Positions 12,028 to 23,029 of a DNA stretch of 59,385 nucleotides are shown here, one piece after another; position 1 is the first letter of the stretch, and every line of letters starts with the position of its first letter. This DNA comes from Gamarada debralockiae (Eukaryota > Ascomycota > Leotiomycetes > Helotiales > Hyphodiscaceae). Both the position numbers and the translations under genes were made by a program. The DNA lies in NCBI GenBank assembly GCA_002803225.1, contig NXFV01002062.1, positions 1 to 59,385 of the forward strand, read 5' to 3'. The notes beneath the pieces are model-generated. The model was not told where the DNA came from, did not search any database, and saw only the letters and a program-made list of their open reading frames with translations.

Positions 12028-12162
12028 TGGCCAGGTTGCCGTGGCCTCTACTCTTACATTAGTTCTACTTGGTTAGCTGCTTTCTCTTTAATGTGGTCAG
12101 AGGCTTTTGGACTAGCTTAGAGCCGGGTCTAATCTCGGCAATAGAGCTAGTTAGTGTTATTA
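12028..12162 (-). repeat. Right terminal inverted repeat of the Tc1-type element
   Basis: Read on the minus strand it repeats the left arm, with extra sequence in the middle. The flank beyond 12162 is very AT-rich. Confidence 0.6.
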
Positions 12163-12520
12163 GATGTCTCCTATTTAATTAAAGGCTAGGTTATTTTATT
12201 TAATATTCGTGATAGTGAGATTATTAGTCTATATTATTATATTTTAGTTTAGAGGGTTCTTAATAGTTAGTTAAGTCGTGTATAATCCGTAGATTTATAA
12301 TTTTATAAGTTTGGGGATATTATTGGTTCCTTTCTAAGAGAGTATTAATAAACTTATAATAATATTATAGCATAGACAAACAGCGTGTAGATTACTTCAT
12401 TACAAAGATTCTGAATAGAACATCGAGTTTATAGAAGCAACCAGATTATCGAATTGCGGGCCAACGGAAGCACGCTGCCTTTGTACCAAATAGCTCTTTG
12501 CAAGACATTTGACTCAAATG
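12163..12520. other. AT-rich spacer
   Basis: Strongly AT-rich, with long T/A runs and no gene. It separates the transposon from the aldehyde dehydrogenase gene; the last part is probably that gene's 3' untranslated region. Confidence 0.4.
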
Positions 12521-14167
12521 TTATGCTAAACTTACATTCACGCTTTTCACCTGTGTGAATGACAACAACTCATCCAGAGACTCCTCCCTTCCCATACCCG
12601 ACTCCTTGTATCCTCCAAATGGCACACCGAGAAAGTGCCTTCCTACTTGGTTGACCCACTACATAACACGGGAGTTAGTAATTTCCTATTTGAGCTTATT
12701 GCGGGAACGAATGGGAGAACATTTTCCCAGTATTGAAAGTATTTGGAGCAAAAGGAGTACAAGCGATGAAATAGAGGGCAAACGGAGCTCAAATGGGGTT
12801 GGGAGACAAAGAGCCCTGTTATGACCTACCACAAAGCCAGCTTCAACCTGCTTGACCATTCTCTGTGCTGTACCCATATTCTGAGTATATATGGAAGCCG
12901 TCAAACCATACGGCGTAGAGTTGGCCAGCTTGATCATTTCCTTCTCATCATTCCACTTGAATACCGCCATAACAGGCCCAAAGATCTCCTCCCGCGCAAT
13001 CTTCATATCCGGTTTGACACCCGCAAAGATGGTTGGCTCAATAAAGAATCCTCCTTCGATACCAGAGATCCCACTTGGTGCCTTACCACCAATTACCAAG
13101 CGCGCTCCTTCTGTCTTCCCTGATTCGATGTAGCCCATGACTCGATCAAACGCAACCTTGTTGATCATCGGTCCCATGGTCGTCGACATCTCAGTAGGAA
13201 CACCCGCTTTGTACTCTTTCTTCACAATCTCCACTACTTTCTCAAGCACTTCGTCATGAATACTTTCATGCAAGAAGACTCTCGAAGTAGACCCACATGA
13301 CTGTCCAGCCCACGTGAAATTCATGCCCTTCGCCACACCCATCGTCAACTTCTGAATATCGGCATCCGGGAATCCTAACAACGGATTTTTACCTCCAAGC
13401 TCAAGAAGTGTCTGCTTCAAAGATGCTGCTGCGGATTTCTGAATCAACTTTCCAGTCGGTACACTACCGATCAACGTGACTTTCTTAACCAGTGGATGTT
13501 CCGACAATGCTTTCCCACATTCAGCACCTCCAGGAAGGATGTTGAGAACTCCAGGTGGGAAGATGTTCTGCAAAATTTCGGCCAGACGCAAGCAAGAAAG
13601 AGGGGCTTGATCCGGAGGTTTAATCACTACAGTATTCCCCGCCGCGAGAGGAGCAGCCATTTTGGCACCGGCAAACATAATAGGGTGATTATAAGCAACA
13701 ATCCTTACCACGACACCAAGTGGCTCTCGGATGGTATAATGGAACGTTTCCTCAGATTGCGGGATCGTCTCGCCTTTCAACATGGGTATCAGTCCGGCGA
13801 AATAATCCAGATTCGCGGCCGCGACATTGGCATCGCTGAGCATTTCAGCGACCGGATTTCCCGTATTCAAAGCGTCAATAAGAGCGAGCTCAGAAGCATG
13901 CGAGCGTAGGATATCTGCTGCTTTGCGGAGAATGGAAGCTCGTTGCATGGGAGGTGTTGTGCGCCATGTTTTGAAGGCGTCATGGGCGGATTGCACAGCA
14001 GCGTCAACGTCCGCGGCGCTGGCTTGGGGAATCTTATCGATAACCTTACCATTTCCTGGATTATAAGTTTCGCGGAAATGGTTGCTCTTGGAGTCGTGCC
14101 ATGTGCCGTTGTAGAAGAGCGATTTGTTTTCTGGGAGCGAACTTTCGATACTTGGGAGCTGTGACAT
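12521..14167 (-). CDS. NAD(P)-dependent aldehyde dehydrogenase
   Basis: Two exons are inferred, 14167-12830 and 12658-12521, with a 171-base intron, giving 491 residues, the usual ALDH length. The general base Glu256 sits in LLELGGKNP and the nucleophile Cys291 in WAGQSCGS; Asn160 in the AYNHP block and the IVIKP-like VIKPPDQ segment match the cofactor and oxyanion sites. Without splicing the frame runs on to 12686 with an unrelated tail. Splicing restores the family C-terminus (WVNQVGRHFLGVPFGGYKES, then a serine/threonine-rich end). It oxidises an aldehyde to the acid and resembles betaine-aldehyde dehydrogenases most, but substrate cannot be read from sequence. It lies in tandem downstream of a ThDP enzyme that could supply the aldehyde. 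Cytosolic location is inferred from the absence of a targeting peptide. Confidence 0.9.
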
Positions 14168-14771
14168 CGTGAAGTTTACTCGGAGAACATGTACAACAAG
14201 AAAGTTGAAAGTAGAAAGCCAGAAATGAAGTATAGCGCGCTGACAGTCGGCTATATATTTCCAACGAAACGCTTAGTGTTGTGATGAGGCGAGTAATATG
14301 TATTATGTGAGACCGAACCGGAAAAAGATCGTTTGGGAAATCGTCTCGCGGGTTTACAGCGTTCGGTCAAGCTCAGTCTTACGCACTCGCGCTAACCTTA
14401 TGTGGGTGCGAAAGAACCAATAAATATCGTTTGAGAAAACTGAAGTCTGTCGGCGGTTTTATTATCTCCGTATCGTCAAGCGGAAAGACCGCCGTTCGAT
14501 GCGGGGTATTGGTGTGATCAACGAAGCTTGCATTTTGACAAGGCTTGAGAGCCTATTCAGGCGTGCTGAAGGGAATGGTGGGGTAGCTCATGGCCCAGGA
14601 TGTGCAGGTATGATCGCGAGGATACCTGCCGCGTGCTAATGGCTTGCATTGGGCTCGATCAGCAGATAAAATTCTTGAAGCTACACCCAGCCTGAGGTAT
14701 ATGATTCACCTGTGTGTTAAACCAAAGATCTAGAGCTTAGACCATATGTAGCCTTGGCTATCCAATCACTC
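14168..14771. other. Spacer between ALDH and ThDP-enzyme genes
   Basis: About 600 bases, no gene. It holds the promoter of the aldehyde dehydrogenase and the terminator region of the ThDP-enzyme gene. No defined operator was recognised. Confidence 0.5.
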
Positions 14772-16565
14772 TCACTTCTTCGTGCCTTCTAGTTCACTGG
14801 AGTAACCTTCTGGAAAAACTCGCACGTCTACCACAACAGGATCTCCAGCTCTAACTTCCTGGATCGCTCTCCTCAGAATTTCTCCAAGCTTGCTACGTTC
14901 TTTCACTTGCTCACTGACGACCGTACATCCAAATGACATCGCATTTTGACTCAGATCCGGAAGTGGATCATCAAGCCTCATCCCAATCCATTTATTCTCC
15001 ACAGGCCTGGCTCTTGTGCGTGCAACTCTTTCCTGGTGGACCTCATCATTGAAAAATGAAGCATTGTTCGCGACGATGACCAGCACTGCTAAACGATAAC
15101 GAGCAGCTGTCCACAAAGCAGACGATCCCATCAGGAAATCGCCATCCCCGAGGATTGCAACGGATACAAGCTCACTATCTTTGAGAGCCAGTGCTGCTCC
15201 CACAGCTTGGCCTGGTCCAGAAGCAAGACCTGCACCGCCATCCTGTCCAAGATATGCCAGTGGATGAGTGGACCTCAGATCGCCTCCTCTCCAGCCAAGA
15301 GGAACACGAACAATGCACATCTCCTCTGGCTTGATCTCGGAGTACAGCGCGGCTGCCAGATCGCCCATATAGATATTTTCGCCTGTACTTGGCTCGGCAG
15401 GTGGAGGTGGAGGACTCAACTTCCAGTCGCTGGAGCGCAAGATAACTGACTTTGAACCTGCTTCCAACAACGCAGACAAGAATTTGTCCGCGTCAGCAGC
15501 TACCGAAACATCCATAGGTGGATGCCCGAAATGGTCCTTTGACCATCCATTATGCAATGCCCAATCAAGACTGATATGCACAATCTTGCTCGAGGGCTCA
15601 ACTCCCGGAGCATGAGCAGCTTGAAGCGTGCCCGCCAGGTCTACCCAGTCAAACGAAATGATCAGATCGGCTTCCCGGATGAGTTCTGATGCCTTTGGAG
15701 AGTTGAAAACTGTCGGTGGGCATGCGTGTAATCTATGAGTTGTGGGGAATGCAGAGGCTTGTTTGAGATCGGTCAGAACGAGGCTCTCGAACATTTCGGC
15801 AAGTTTGATTCGCTGATCCCATGACTTTTGTGCGCGATTTACTCGCCCAAACAAAAGTAAAGGTTTTCGCGCTTCCTGGAGTAAACTGAGCACCTTTGAA
15901 ACGTCTTCCACCGCTGCGCCAGGTGGAGAAGCTGGAAGATATCGAGATGTCTCCGGGTAATGCACCGTCTTTGAATCGACCTGGTCCTCTTGCAGATTGA
16001 CATCCAAACAAATGTAAACAGGAGCGCTCGGTTTCGCAATCGTCAATGAAGTTGCTCTAACTAGCCCACTGATAGCAGCATTAACTGAGGTAGGTTGATC
16101 ATCAAATTTGACAAATGGTCGTATCAGAGCTCCTTGATCACCAGCTGTATGTATCCAATCAATCCACGGTCTCCGTGTAGCAGCATCCATTGGCCCGGTA
16201 GCGCCCAAAATTACCATTGGGATCCTGTCGCAGAAAGCATTGTAGATGGCCATCGACGCATGCATTAATCCGACATTAGCATGAACAGCAGCTGCCATAG
16301 GTCGTTCTATGACTTTTGCATAGCCGTGCGCAATTGAAATGGCGTGCTCTTCGTGGAGACATACTAGTATTTCTGGCTCGCAGTTGCCTTTGTAGTTGAC
16401 CAAGCTGTCGTGGGTCCCTCGATAACTCGATCCAGGTAGGATTGCGATGTACCGCAGATTCAGTCGTGAGAGCTGCTCGACAATGGCATCGCTGCCCCAA
16501 CCAACTTCAGCGCTCGCTTCATTGCCAGGCCGAACTGGGGTGTCTGAAAGTTGGGGTTTCGACAT
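14772..16565 (-). CDS. ThDP-dependent decarboxylase / acetolactate synthase-family enzyme
   Basis: A single exon of 597 residues from the ATG at 16565; an upstream ATG at 16643 adds 26 residues but the downstream start matches the family N-terminus better. The N-terminal pyrimidine-binding domain carries the catalytic glutamate in CLHEEHAISIAHGYAK. A central domain follows, and the C-terminal domain has the ThDP-Mg signature GDGDFLMGSSALW with NNASFFND about 30 residues later. The family includes acetolactate synthase, benzoylformate decarboxylase and related 2-oxoacid enzymes. The gene is unlike the single housekeeping ilv2-type synthase in context and lacks an obvious mitochondrial presequence, so a catabolic decarboxylase or carboligase is inferred. 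It is divergent from the sugar-porter gene at 17118 and in tandem with the ALDH. Confidence 0.85.
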   Translation of the reverse strand: MSKPQLSDTPVRPGNEASAEVGWGSDAIVEQLSRLNLRYIAILPGSSYRGTHDSLVNYKGNCEPEILVCLHEEHAISIAHGYAKVIERPMAAAVHANVGLMHASMAIYNAFCDRIPMVILGATGPMDAATRRPWIDWIHTAGDQGALIRPFVKFDDQPTSVNAAISGLVRATSLTIAKPSAPVYICLDVNLQEDQVDSKTVHYPETSRYLPASPPGAAVEDVSKVLSLLQEARKPLLLFGRVNRAQKSWDQRIKLAEMFESLVLTDLKQASAFPTTHRLHACPPTVFNSPKASELIREADLIISFDWVDLAGTLQAAHAPGVEPSSKIVHISLDWALHNGWSKDHFGHPPMDVSVAADADKFLSALLEAGSKSVILRSSDWKLSPPPPPAEPSTGENIYMGDLAAALYSEIKPEEMCIVRVPLGWRGGDLRSTHPLAYLGQDGGAGLASGPGQAVGAALALKDSELVSVAILGDGDFLMGSSALWTAARYRLAVLVIVANNASFFNDEVHQERVARTRARPVENKWIGMRLDDPLPDLSQNAMSFGCTVVSEQVKERSKLGEILRRAIQEVRAGDPVVVDVRVFPEGYSSELEGTKK

Positions 16566-17117
16566 AGAAGCTGAAGGTGAAGTAGAACCGTGAAAACCAC
16601 AGAGTTGAATTTGAAGGACACAGTGTTGTTCAATGCTTTCCAACTGACGATAGACTGCTTCAGGTCTCTAGAGACCTGCATGTGGAGCTTTCACAAGCAA
16701 TATCGAGCGGGCTCAAAAGAATCACCGATGACTGAGTGACGACACCTCATAACGCTTCTTCCGGGTCGAAATGTTTTGGTGTGACAGCAGATAGGACGCT
16801 GTACGAAGACGTTGATGAGGGGAACCTGGGAATTGCTGCTCCAGGGTGTCAGCGATTGGTCGACTCATGTTCCACCACCAAAGTCTGGGGATTCGACCCC
16901 TGTCGTTCTATAACTCCAGGTAATGCTCGTGGAAGCACATTTCCGAAATGGTATGAGAGGAAGGGAGCTTCTCGCGATCCGTGCGAGATTATATCGCAGC
17001 AGGGTGTTTTCCTCCCGTCTTGCTCCATATTTCCCTCATCGATCGACTACCAGAGCCCTGAAAGCAATGCCCATTATGCCTCGAGGCTTTCGTAAGTAGA
17101 CCATCGGAACTTTCGAA
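16566..17117. promoter_or_regulatory. Shared divergent promoter (ThDP enzyme / sugar porter 1)
   Basis: A 552-base gap between two divergent start codons. It could allow joint control of both genes. No binding site was assigned; the local Zn2Cys6 regulator would be expected to use CGG-containing sites. Confidence 0.45.
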
Positions 17118-18928
17118 ATGGCTTTTAATCCTCTGGGCAATGTGATGGGAAGACCTCTTATCATTCTCATCACCATCGCTTCGACATGTGGATTCCTCCT
17201 CTTCGGGTATGACAATGGTGTCTATGCGGGTCTGATTGTCTCACCATGGTTCCTCAAAGCCTACCACCACCCCTCTCCCACATTACTCGCGACTATCAGT
17301 GCCATGTAGGTATTCGGGGATCAAATATTTCCTATCCTGGAGAGTTTCACGAGTTTCTACTGTTGAATCGTGTCTCAGAAATAGTTACTCTAAAGTCCTT
17401 TTAAATGAAGTAATATGCTAACTCCCCCATGTTCTGCAGGTACAATATTGGGGGCACGATAGGTAGCGCAATTGCGTTCTTTATCGGAAACGCACTTGGG
17501 CGAAGAAGAACGATTTTGGCGGGCGTCGCAGTCGGATCTATTGGCGCAGTCGTCCAGTGTGCAGCAATAAAGATAGCGCAGCTTGTATCGGGGAGAATCG
17601 TTTGCGGAATTGGCGTTGGCATCCTCTCCTCCACTGTCGGACTGTGGTTGGGAGAGACCGCACCCACGAAATCGAGAGGAGGATTCTTATCCTTCCAACT
17701 TTTGGGTGGAGCCGCCAGTGGACTTTTCCTCGCCCAATGGTATGGACTATCGATCTTTGATTTTCCACCTCCCGCTCTCGCTCATGTTTCCTCTCATGTA
17801 CTCCATTTACTCCAGATAGTTTCGCACACAGGGCCGATCAGTCCGTTTGCTCTTAAGACATTCTTGATTAGGAAATTGCTGATTCCCCGGTGGTCCAGGA
17901 TCAACTACGGATTCAATGCGGTTACAAAAAGAAGCGCCTTCACTTTCCCCGTCGGTTTCCAGTTCATATTTCTGACAACATGCGGCTCGCTCGTTTTCTT
18001 CCTTCCGGAGTCACCTAGATGGCTCGTGAAGAAAGACCGCCGAGATGAGGCGATGGATATCCTCGTGAGACTTGAAGGGCACGGAGGCGCCGAGAAAAGA
18101 CTTGCACAGATCATCGAAGCAGATTCACTTGAGCGCCGCATCGAAGGCAGCCAGTATCGCCAGCTTTTCATGAACGGTCCCACTCAAAACTTCCGTCGGC
18201 TGTGTCTAGCGTGCGGTGTTATGATTATGCATCAGCTTGCCGGAATCAACTCGGTGACATACTATCTTCCCACAGTTTTGATCAAATTCATCGGCCTTCC
18301 ACATAAGACTGCTCTGTGGGTGACTGGACTATCATCGTTGACATCCATGATTTGCGCTCTCGTTCCCGTCCTCACAATTGACCGACTGGGCCGACGGGGT
18401 TTTCTCTGGGGCGGGGCTCTCTGGCAAGGAGCTGTCTTTGTCGTCCTTGCCGGACTTCTGTCTCACATAGCAAAAGGAGGCAATTCGTATGGAGTTGCCG
18501 CTGTCGTCATGATCTTCCTCTACTACGGAGGAAACGCAGTGACCTGGCTTGGCCCATCTTGGGCGTACCCCGCCGAGATCCTCCCACTGCAAATCAGAGA
18601 GAAGGGCCTCGCCCTCGGCAATATCTGTTACTGGCTGTTTCAATTCATGATCGTGGAGATAACTCCCATCGCCATAACCAACATAGGGTACAGATTTTAT
18701 ATCATCTTTGCCGTCTTCAACTTTTGTATCGCGCTTGTTGTTTACCTGTTCATTCCCGAGACTAGTGGGCTTTCATTAGAAGAGATTGACTTCTACTTCG
18801 TGAGGAAGTACGGCAGTACGAGCGAGGTGCGTGAAATTGAGGAGCATGTTTCAGAGCAAGCAGCGGAAAGAAATGGGGAGGAGGAATGGATTGAAACGAA
18901 GGCGGAGGGGAATCCTTCAAATCCGTGA
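17118..18928 (+). CDS. Sugar-porter family MFS transporter 1
   Basis: Three exons are inferred, 17118-17305, 17440-17739 and 17899-18928, giving 505 residues. Both introns begin GT and end AG and fit phase. The second (17740-17898) has no stop in frame and would be read as protein if missed; removing it joins LFLAQW to INYGFNA, as in the family. Signatures are FLLFGYDNGVYAG in helix 1, GRR loops after helices 2 and 8, PESPRWLVKK between helices 6 and 7, HQLAGINSVTYY in helix 7, and PETSGLSLEEID at the end. It is a plasma-membrane proton-coupled carrier for a sugar or related polyol/acid; the substrate is unknown. It lies head-to-head with the ThDP-enzyme gene. Confidence 0.85.
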
Positions 18929-20531
18929 TTGGTTGGGCGTTGAATATTTTCAATGGTGTTTGAATTGAATAAATTTGACCTTCACCTGAGTCTGACTTTC
19001 GTTGCATCCCTCGAAACTCCTTTTGTAAGTTTACACAGCGTAGAGAGCTGTGAAAGGAGAAGATTTCCTTTCCGAAACCTTTTCCAACGCGATGCTGACT
19101 AATCTTGCCACTACTCTCAGTAGCGCGGCAACAAGGCGACGCGCGACGCGACACCAAAAGATCATTCCAGCATCATTTTATTCGCTCATCAATTCCTATA
19201 AAACTGCATCGAACAAAATCAATTAGTAGTGATAAACTGGCTCATTTGATTTTCTTATTAATATGATAGGGCAAGTGCTACACTTACCAGATTTGAAGGC
19301 TGAGGCTTGGCTGGCAAGGCTGGCAAGGCTTTTCAGCCGCTGGTTGGCTGTAAGCGTCGTCATGTGACGCGATTTCTAGAGCCTTGGGCAGGTTAAATGG
19401 TGGGAGATAGTTGGGATGGTTGTTCCCTAAGCGAGCACTGTCAGGAACACCAAAAATTTTTGGTACCGAAAAATGGGTTTTTGTGTGCGCATTCATTTTG
19501 CTCTCCATACTTCTTCTATTCCCCATATGTGCCATGTAGTTGAATATTGAAATTATTGCTTATCGGTGCCTTCTTTTCCTAAGGACAGTGTATTGTTGTG
19601 CGATGGAATAGTTTGTTGAGTGCGGAAGAAGAAAATGGGATTCTGCAGTGGGCGATGGCCGATATTTATACGTCTCATCCACCTTGGCGATTTCGCTGCT
19701 TCACGGACGTTCGTCACCTGCTGTGTACAGTGTAGGAATATTGTCCAGTCACAGTACTACTTCGTGGGATGCTCCATTATGTTGCCAATCGATTTCCTTT
19801 GGAAATTTGCTGTCATTCACATCATCTTACGCGGTCACCTTTCCAGTCCTTCGTTGTCCCGATTTATGTCACTGATCCCCCAAACTAGGCCTGCGAGTGA
19901 ATCAGACATGACTTGGAGCGCTGGGAACTCACCCAAATATTTCACTCCTTGGAGATCATTGTGCCTGCTTGTGTTTGCTCAACTCTATTGAGGAACTCGA
20001 ACAATCTGAGGGTTACATTTGTAAGTGGGTTGTAACTGCAGCGGAAATATCTAGCAATATAATCACTCGCAGCGAGAGAGTGAACCCCGCAATTCGCTCA
20101 TTGCTTGGTTGTACTTTCGATGGAGGTTATGCCAAAGGAAAGAAATGCTGTGCAGTATTCGCAACTGGAGGTCAATCGCGATGGAGAATACCCTGAGGCC
20201 ATGAATCCACAACCTGGCCGCTTTTCCGAGACAGAGGCAACCGGGCAAAATCACTCAATTAGCGGGAACACCTCGATAATAGCTGAGTCAGAAGCCGTGT
20301 CTTGGGGTCAAGATAGTATCGACGTTCTGGCTTGGGGGAGGGGGCAGATGAATCGCTGCTGCATAAGAGTTATGATGGAGTAACGGAGCAGTGGACGCCG
20401 AATGATGGCTCCGGAGTGAAAGTGTGAAAAGATACTTGTATAGACTCATAAATAGTAGCCAGACTAATATCGAGTGCCTCATCTCATCGCTCAGATATTG
20501 TGAATGATTTGACTACAGAGGACATGATTGC
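18929..20531. other. Intergenic region
   Basis: About 1.6 kb between convergent genes. The open frames are short and have no homology signature. A small tandem CTGGCAAGG repeat lies near 19305-19335. Nothing else was seen. Confidence 0.5.
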
Positions 20532-22349
20532 TTAAATCGCTTTCACGACCCTCTGAAACCTTGGTGGCTTTCTCGAGAATTTCTCTGGCTCGTCCCTGGC
20601 GCCCTCATGCCAATACTCATACTCCATCCAAACGTTCTCCAGCATCTGAGCCTCAGTCGCCGCAATCCAATTGCCCAGCTCTGGAGCCAGCGGTACCACG
20701 CCTGTTTCCAAAACGTACTGATCCCATAATTTGATCATCTTCTCCATCCGGTCGGGTTCTTGGTCTGCTAAATCGTTAATCTCGCCTGGGTCTTTGGCCA
20801 GATTATACAGTTGCCACTTCTCTGGCCCTTTCGGTTTGGGTATAAACACGATCTTCCAGTCGCCTTTGCGCACGGCAGCTCTCCCGCAAGTCTCCCATCC
20901 AGAGATAAAGTCCTTTTCATGAACGCTCGCGTTAGCACCTCGGATATAGGGCATCATACTCTTCCCTCTCATATGAACGATTTCGCGGCCTCGGTAGGTA
21001 GGTGCAGGATGTGAGACTCCAGCCATATCTAGAATCGTAGGTGCGAGATCCATGACTGTGCTGAACTCATGGGTGATTGTGTTTGGTTTGATACTGCTAA
21101 GTCCAAGCGGGAACTTTGCCAGGAATGGCACTCGAATTCCGCCTTCGGTCGTGTATGCCTTGTAAAGCCTACTTGGAGCGGTTGCAGCCTGAGCCCATCG
21201 AGGTCCGTACCAAATAAATGAATCGCCATTCCCGAGATTCTCGAGGCTGTTGTTGTAGTACTTCTGCAGATGCTGGATCATGCTTCCCTGAACAATAGGA
21301 TACGCCTCATATGCAGCACCCTCAGCTCCATTGTCCGACATAAAGCACACAAATGTGTTGTCCAAATCTCCAGTGGACTCCAGATAATCGACAACTTTTC
21401 CAACATTCACATCAATGCATTCGACCATGCCTGCGAACACTTCCATGGCTCGACATGACTTTGCGCGTTCTTCGGGTGTGAAATCTTTCCATTCTTTGAC
21501 CTCATCTGCAACAACAGGGTGCGGTTCGACGTCTTCGGAGATAATGCCAAGATCCCTCAGGCGCTGTAGTCGCTTCAGACGGAGTGCATCTGGTCCGTCA
21601 TCATAAACACCTTTATAGTGTGCCACATAATCTTGTGTCGCTTGAAGCGGCCAGTGCGGTGCCGTGAATGGCAAGTATCCAAAGAAGGGCCGTTCGTCCT
21701 TGCTTTCTTTTCGTTCCTTCAGGTACTTCAACATTTTGTCGCCATACCCATCACTTGAGTACCATCCTTCCGGCAACTTCTTCACATACTCCCCGTCCTC
21801 ACTGTGCAAAGCAATAAAACTCATCGTCATGAAATCAGGGATCTTGTCCGGACTTTCCAATTGTGGTTCATAGGCGTAATGATTGCTGCAGGCCGGTAAA
21901 TGAGCGAAACTTCGCTCGAATCCACGAGCTTTTGGACTTCGTTCCGGGGTTAGGCCAAGATGCCACTTCCCAGACATCAAAGTCGAGTATCCCGCGTCAC
22001 GAAGAATTTCTGGGAGCGTCACTACGCGTTCATTCAGATATCCTTCATACCCAGGCATGCCACGCTGAGGGGCAGTCGACATGGTCCCGTTTGGATCATT
22101 TTGGCCGGAGATATTCGTCCACTCAATGAGGTTCCCCAGACCCGCAATATGGTGATCAGTGCCAGTCATAATCATAGCACGTGATGGCGAGCATGCTGCC
22201 GCCGCGTGGAAGTCTGTGAATCGAATGCCTTGTTTTGCGAGCTTGTCGAGGTTTGGAGTCCTGATCTCGCCGCCGAAGCAGGAGAGGTCGGAAAATCCGA
22301 GGTCGTCGGCGACGATGACGAGGAAATTTGGGCATTTACTCTGAGCCAT
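20532..22349 (-). CDS. Arylsulfatase (type I, formylglycine-dependent)
   Basis: A single exon, 605 residues from the ATG at 22349; the frame is open 11 codons further but only from a less suitable start. The N-terminal metal ligands are in IVADDLGFSDLSC (Asp15, Asp16). The active-site motif CSPSR (Cys53) is the sequence converted to formylglycine, followed by MTGTDHHIAGLG, which is typical of Pseudomonas AtsA-type alkyl/aryl sulfatases. GKWHLG, the histidine in APHW and FMSDNGAEG complete the site. No signal peptide is evident, so it may act on imported sulfate esters. It is divergent from sugar-porter 2. The enzyme releases inorganic sulfate from sulfate esters; the actual substrate is unknown. 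The close likeness to bacterial AtsA is compatible with an old transfer, which a tree would test. Confidence 0.9.
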   Translation of the reverse strand: MAQSKCPNFLVIVADDLGFSDLSCFGGEIRTPNLDKLAKQGIRFTDFHAAAACSPSRAMIMTGTDHHIAGLGNLIEWTNISGQNDPNGTMSTAPQRGMPGYEGYLNERVVTLPEILRDAGYSTLMSGKWHLGLTPERSPKARGFERSFAHLPACSNHYAYEPQLESPDKIPDFMTMSFIALHSEDGEYVKKLPEGWYSSDGYGDKMLKYLKERKESKDERPFFGYLPFTAPHWPLQATQDYVAHYKGVYDDGPDALRLKRLQRLRDLGIISEDVEPHPVVADEVKEWKDFTPEERAKSCRAMEVFAGMVECIDVNVGKVVDYLESTGDLDNTFVCFMSDNGAEGAAYEAYPIVQGSMIQHLQKYYNNSLENLGNGDSFIWYGPRWAQAATAPSRLYKAYTTEGGIRVPFLAKFPLGLSSIKPNTITHEFSTVMDLAPTILDMAGVSHPAPTYRGREIVHMRGKSMMPYIRGANASVHEKDFISGWETCGRAAVRKGDWKIVFIPKPKGPEKWQLYNLAKDPGEINDLADQEPDRMEKMIKLWDQYVLETGVVPLAPELGNWIAATEAQMLENVWMEYEYWHEGARDEPEKFSRKPPRFQRVVKAI

Positions 22350-23029
22350 GATGTACAAATTGATGATACCGGATAAATACAAGGACTTTCTTTTGCCCAG
22401 TATATCGAAGTAGGGACTGTAAGAAGAGAGTGGCTTGACTAAAGTTAACAGAAAAAGAAGGAAAGGAATACTCGAATCAAAGAAGTGGGATGAGACAAAA
22501 AGAACGACATCAGCTCATCACACCCCATGTATGTGGCACAAAAACTACTTTCGTCGTCTTGAACTGACGACCGAGAGCCGCGAGAGCCGCGAGTTCCGCC
22601 CCACACTGCGGGAGGTTATCTGCGAGATCCTTTTGACGGGTTTTGATTTGTGAACGACTCTGCTGACCTGAACGATCGAGAATCCATGTCTAGATTTGGC
22701 CGAATTCCTTGCTAGTGGCGGTAGTATGCATCCTTCAGCCCAATCACGTATAATTTCCATCGCCACCCCGCATATCCAACACTAGTCAAATCCTGAAATA
22801 CGCTGAGAAATACGTGAACAACCTCGCATTTTTACCATTCTCTTGCGATTCTGGAAAGCTATACCAAATATGGAAAATAGCTTCAGTCACGCAATATGAC
22901 ACCGATGGCTCGTCACGAAGACATAAAGTCTGCGGCAAGATCACCGCCATCTTGGGTGTTTATACAAAGCCCAGCCAGGGCTACTGCCGCTTTCTTCTTA
23001 TCATCATTCAATATCGTTGAACCATTGAC
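22350..23029. promoter_or_regulatory. Shared divergent promoter (sulfatase / sugar porter 2)
   Basis: 680 bases between two divergent start codons, the same arrangement as at 16566-17117. No specific site was assigned. Confidence 0.45.

Larger units (their letters stand above)
10479..12162 (-). mobile_element. Degenerate Tc1-type DNA transposon
   Basis: The element is about 1.7 kb and is bounded by inverted repeats. The best-matching inner part of the left arm (10531-10560, GTAAGAGTAGGGGCCACGGC...) matches the complement of 12028-12057. The outer part around 10479-10510 matches the complement of 12130-12162. The right arm is about 60 bases longer. Between them lies a broken transposase on the minus strand. 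Outer limits are approximate, and no clear TA duplication could be fixed. Confidence 0.7.

Noticed and set aside
16845..16925. tRNA-like sequence with GGGGATTCGACCCC
   Set aside because: The T-arm loop is misplaced by one base, and the anticodon and acceptor stems do not pair.
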